A stretch of DNA of 27,841 nt from Bimuria novae-zelandiae CBS 107.79 (taxonomy: Eukaryota > Ascomycota > Dothideomycetes > Pleosporales > Didymosphaeriaceae). Made by a program: the position numbers and the translations under genes. Below the pieces are notes generated by a model. It had not been told where the DNA came from. It searched no databases and worked only from the letters and a program-made list of their open reading frames with translations. Below, in pieces: positions 27,732-27,841 of this stretch. The stretch is taken from NCBI GenBank assembly GCA_010015655.1, contig ML976716.1, positions 117,274 through 145,114 of the forward strand. Direction: 5' to 3'. The stretch's first letter is position 1. Every line of letters begins with the position of its first letter.

Positions 27732-27841
27732 ATGGATCCAATTGACGCCGCATTACAAGCAATCGAATCGCTAGAACCAGGAGAACATTTTACGTATACA
27801 GAAATCGCAAAAAGATTTAGTGTTGTGCGCTCTACATTGAC
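27732..27841 (+). CDS. pogo/Fot-type transposase, N terminus, cut by window end
   Basis: An open frame starts at ATG 27732 and runs to the window end (36 full codons). It reads MDPIDAALQAIESLEPGEHF, then TYTEIAKRFSVVRSTL. This is a typical N terminus of fungal pogo/Fot transposases, where the second part forms a helix-turn-helix DNA-binding unit. The relic in pogo-1 matches it residue by residue at most positions, which fixes the start in both. The leader context CACCAATATG is shared. No RIP-type damage is present, so the element may be intact beyond the window. Confidence 0.85.
   Translation, partial: MDPIDAALQAIESLEPGEHFTYTEIAKRFSVVRSTL

Larger units (their letters stand above)
27644..27841 (+). 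mobile_element. pogo-type element (pogo-2), 5' end only, cut by window end
   Basis: It begins CCGTGTCTTGGCACTC immediately after the TA that ends pogo-1. The opening bases CCGT and CTTGGC resemble the pogo-1 terminus, suggesting a related but diverged inverted repeat. It contains a (CG)7 tract near 27679-27692 and a transposase start at 27732. There is no RIP in the visible part. Confidence 0.6.

Overview
The window looks like a transposon-rich, gene-poor stretch of a filamentous ascomycete (Pezizomycotina) genome. Evidence for this: fungal-type pogo, hAT, Ty1/copia and Ty3/gypsy elements; a TPR repeat gene of the kind common in fungal NLR-like proteins; a Kex2-type secreted repeat precursor; and very heavy repeat-induced point mutation (RIP). 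In the RIP blocks CpA and its complement TpG are nearly gone while CpG survives, and relic reading frames are broken mostly at former Gln (CAA/CAG to TAA/TAG) and Trp (TGG to TAG) codons. A hypocrealean fungus would fit, but that is only inference. No rRNA, tRNA or CRISPR array was seen.

Layout. 1-560: 3' end of a pogo-type transposase gene, not RIP-damaged. 571-2815 (minus strand): the only clearly host-like coding block. A small secreted precursor with KREAEA processing sites starts at 2815, is fused out of frame at about 2406 to a TPR gene fragment, and that fragment is split by an internally deleted hAT element (892-2215) with an 8-bp target duplication. 3438-14167: a Ty1/copia element (minus strand, 5-bp duplication TTAAC) carrying inside its 3' end a complete Ty3/gypsy chromodomain element (3718-9225, plus strand, 5-bp duplication AACTC). 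The gypsy element also holds a Cys-rich reading frame on its antisense strand.

14826-about 16700: a second, 5'-incomplete copia element. 17128-20372: a Restless-like hAT element with terminal inverted repeats but no visible 8-bp duplication. 20373-21430: a GC-normal island with fragmentary coding signals and a TATA box. 21430-about 23950: an internal piece of a third copia element. 24193-25100: an unidentified degraded frame running into a foldback structure of about 350 bp. 25512-27641: a RIP-killed pogo element with TA duplication. Directly abutting it, and sharing one TA, is the start of an intact-looking pogo element (27644 to the window end).

The genes do not form a pathway. The window records layered insertion, mutation and chimera formation. 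The most interesting points are the secreted KREAEA repeat precursor whose 3' end was replaced by frame-shifted TPR sequence and closed by a stop inside a hAT terminal repeat, the antisense Cys-rich frame in the gypsy element, and the unidentified frame beside the foldback. All assignments were made by reading the sequence, without database searches.
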